A stretch of DNA of 6,902 nucleotides from CAYTTR01 sp964440805 (GTDB taxonomy: Bacteria > Acidobacteriota > Aminicenantia > Aminicenantales > Aminicenantaceae), in NCBI GenBank assembly GCA_964440805.1, contig CAYTTR010000063.1, positions 1 to 6,902 on the forward strand, in the 5' to 3' direction. Position 1 is the first letter of the stretch. Each line of letters starts with the position of its first letter. Below the pieces are notes generated by a model. It was not told the origin of the DNA and ran no database searches. It saw nothing but the letters and a program-made list of their open reading frames with translations. Shown here in pieces: positions 5,218 to 6,902 of the stretch. Made by a program: the position numbers and the translations under genes.

Positions 5218-6902
5218 ATGACTGATAAACGCTTTAAATGCTTCCTGAAATGGTGGTTAATTGCTTTTATCCTTATTTGCTCTTTTGTCCCGGGCCTGGG
5301 AGCAGAACATTTCCTCTTTCTGGATGAAGTTTATTCACAAGACTTGCTTTCTCCTCCTCCTGATTTTCCACCAGCATGGAGGGCAAGACCAGTTAGTCTA
5401 ACACCGCTCATCGCCACCCCGGACGGGCTGGTTGAAGGCGATATTCTTACTCTCAACCTTTTCCCGGACAAAGTCTATACCACAAGGATTGACCGGGTGG
5501 CCTTAAATATTAACAATACAGTAACCATACGCGGCCGGATTGAGGGATATCCTTTAGGTTATTTGCTTATCTCTACCACCAGAGAACGCAGCCTTGGTTC
5601 CATTCAAATTCCTGAAAAAGGCGAACGCTATATTATCCAAAGCGAACCAGAACAGAATACACATTATCTGCTGGAGATCATCGTTCACCTGCTCGATGAA
5701 ATCGAAGAAGACCCCCCTCTCATTCCACCTCCTCCTACACTTCAGGAAATTTTTGAGATAGAGTCGCTTCAAGATATTGTGGCCGGCTCGCCATCCGACC
5801 CCGCTCAAATCTCTGTTATGATTGTCTACACCCCAGCAGCACGTCAGTGGGCGGACAATTCCGGTGGCGGTCTTAGCAACATTATTGCTCAATCCATGGA
5901 AAAAGCGCAGCTCACTCTCGATAACAGCAACACCCTTCTGATCATGAATCTTGTTCATTCTGCTAAAGTGAATTACACTGAAAGCGGCGATTCAAGTGTT
6001 GACTTAAGAAGGTTAACTGCTTCTCCTTCCTTCAATCCCTGGGGAGATTACTGGGATGGCTACTACATTCCTGGTTATATGGATGAAGTTCATACCTGGC
6101 GCGACAAGTATAGCGCTGACCTGGTGGCATTATTTGCCCGGGTTGAAGATGTTGGCGGCCTAGCTTGGGTGCTTAGTTCAAGCTCAGGAAGACCTCATTA
6201 TGGTTTTTCTCTCACCAGAGTACAGCAGGCCGCTACTGGATACACCAACATCCACGAAATGGGGCACAACATGGGCTGTCATCATCACAAGGAACAGACA
6301 ACCAGCCCTGGTCCAGGCTTATTCAGTTATTCGGCAGGCTGGCGTTGGCGAGGAAATGACGGCCAAAGATATTGCTCGATTATGACTTACCAGAGTGGAG
6401 AATATTTTTCTGACGGTTATAATCATAGTAGAGTAGCCCACACTTCCAATCCGGATATTCTTTATCAGGGAGAAGCCACCGGGCACTCTTCAGATGGTGA
6501 CAACACCCGAACCATCCGCGAGGTGAAGCATGTTATCTCAGCCTACAGAATAAGTATAGAATACAGATTGACCATCAAGGCGGGCACCGGGGGGACAACG
6601 AATCCGTCACCAGGAATTTATCTCTATAATGAAGGTCAAAAAGTCACCATAACTGCTTTTCCTAATGATTATTACATATTCACTGATTGGAGTGGAGATC
6701 TCACAAGTTCAGTAAACCCATTCGAATTAACTATGAATTCAAATAAATCCATTAAGGCAAACTTCAGGCTTATCAATCCACCTTTAAATACAAGCGGACA
6801 AAAAATTTTCAACAGATCCCTTCTGCAGGGTGAGTATATCAATATCCTAAAGTGGGAAGCTAATCCAAACAACCAGGGAATCAACATTGTGGGATACAGA
6901 AT
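5218..6902 (+). CDS. Secreted reprolysin-like zinc metalloprotease with bacterial repeat and fibronectin-like C-terminus (3' end cut by window edge)
   Basis: The frame is open for 561 codons to the window edge. Residues 1-29 are a signal peptide: basic start, hydrophobic core LIAFILICSF at 14-23, probable cleavage after GLGA at 29. A Pro-rich stretch and a beta-rich propeptide follow (about 40-165), then a Pro-rich hinge (PPLIPPPP). The catalytic domain spans about 198-444. It opens with the SVMIVYTPAAR strand typical of reprolysin-like M12B/M72-type peptidases. It also has VDLRRLT and a YMDEVHTWRDKYSADLVAL helix. The zinc site is H346-E347-x-x-H350-x-x-G353-x-x-H356, and the Met-turn C386-SIMTY places M389. 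NTRTI before the final helix is also family-typical. Residues 449-516 form a List/InlB-type bacterial repeat (AGTGGTTNP, FTDWSGD, KSIKANF). Residues about 530-561 begin a fibronectin-like domain. It should be an exported endopeptidase, cell-bound or released depending on the missing C-terminus. Its substrate is unknown. It is transcribed away from the other three genes and shows no functional link to them. Confidence 0.93.
   Translation, partial: MTDKRFKCFLKWWLIAFILICSFVPGLGAEHFLFLDEVYSQDLLSPPPDFPPAWRARPVSLTPLIATPDGLVEGDILTLNLFPDKVYTTRIDRVALNINNTVTIRGRIEGYPLGYLLISTTRERSLGSIQIPEKGERYIIQSEPEQNTHYLLEIIVHLLDEIEEDPPLIPPPPTLQEIFEIESLQDIVAGSPSDPAQISVMIVYTPAARQWADNSGGGLSNIIAQSMEKAQLTLDNSNTLLIMNLVHSAKVNYTESGDSSVDLRRLTASPSFNPWGDYWDGYYIPGYMDEVHTWRDKYSADLVALFARVEDVGGLAWVLSSSSGRPHYGFSLTRVQQAATGYTNIHEMGHNMGCHHHKEQTTSPGPGLFSYSAGWRWRGNDGQRYCSIMTYQSGEYFSDGYNHSRVAHTSNPDILYQGEATGHSSDGDNTRTIREVKHVISAYRISIEYRLTIKAGTGGTTNPSPGIYLYNEGQKVTITAFPNDYYIFTDWSGDLTSSVNPFELTMNSNKSIKANFRLINPPLNTSGQKIFNRSLLQGEYINILKWEANPNNQGINIVGYR

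Noticed and set aside
5218..5310. Possible lipoprotein signal (Cys at residue 21 of the metalloprotease).
   Set aside because: The residues before the Cys are Ile-Leu-Ile, and position -1 is not Gly, Ala or Ser as a lipobox needs. A standard cleavage site at GLGA fits better.
5554..5958. A 134-codon minus-strand frame.
   Set aside because: It is antisense to the propeptide and start of the catalytic domain of the metalloprotease, and has no plausible features of its own.

Overview
The window holds four protein-coding genes. Two are cut by the window edges, and no RNA gene, transposon or CRISPR array is visible. Base composition is moderately AT-rich, intergenic DNA is short, and ribosome binding sites are of the AGGAGG type, so this is bacterial chromosome. 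The phylum cannot be fixed from the sequence. The C-terminal tail of the secreted protease (a 'NRSLLQGEYINIL' fibronectin-like start after a bacterial repeat domain) resembles, from memory, exported proteins of Candidatus Aminicenantes and relatives. That is a weak pointer only.

Left and centre, minus strand (1-4914): three genes run right to left. First is a small Nudix hydrolase (4914-4510). Second is a membrane protein with a 2-TM segment, two tandem TrkA-N/RCK-type Rossmann domains and a C-terminal ryanodine-receptor-type RyR domain (4315-2507). Third is a multidomain protein with a RelA/SpoT nucleotide pyrophosphokinase domain, TPR repeats, a charged linker, a SLOG-like Rossmann domain and the beginning of a RyR-associated module (2369 to beyond position 1). 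The second and third proteins share a near-duplicate C-terminal motif: 20 of 34 residues are identical over the 'DW..LP..LKESN..QA.HI..KL..IGC' stretch. This strongly suggests that they recognise the same ligand or partner.

Region 4915-5217 is a divergent intergenic region with a perfect 12-bp inverted repeat and an AT-rich promoter-like segment. To its right, on the plus strand (5218 to the end), is a secreted reprolysin-like zinc metalloprotease. It has a signal peptide, propeptide, HExxHxxGxxH catalytic site, Met-turn, bacterial repeat domain and the start of a fibronectin-like domain. It looks functionally unrelated to the left half.

The main interest is the minus-strand pair. A nucleotide-synthesising/nucleotide-sensing protein (RelA/SpoT + SLOG) lies beside an RCK-gated, channel-like membrane protein, and the two share a RyR module. 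The simplest model is a nucleotide-signal-to-membrane-effector system for stress or conflict, with the Nudix enzyme as a possible turnover factor. The domains are read from the sequence. Their roles follow published comparative-genomic predictions for SLOG and RyR domains, and the combined mechanism is inference.
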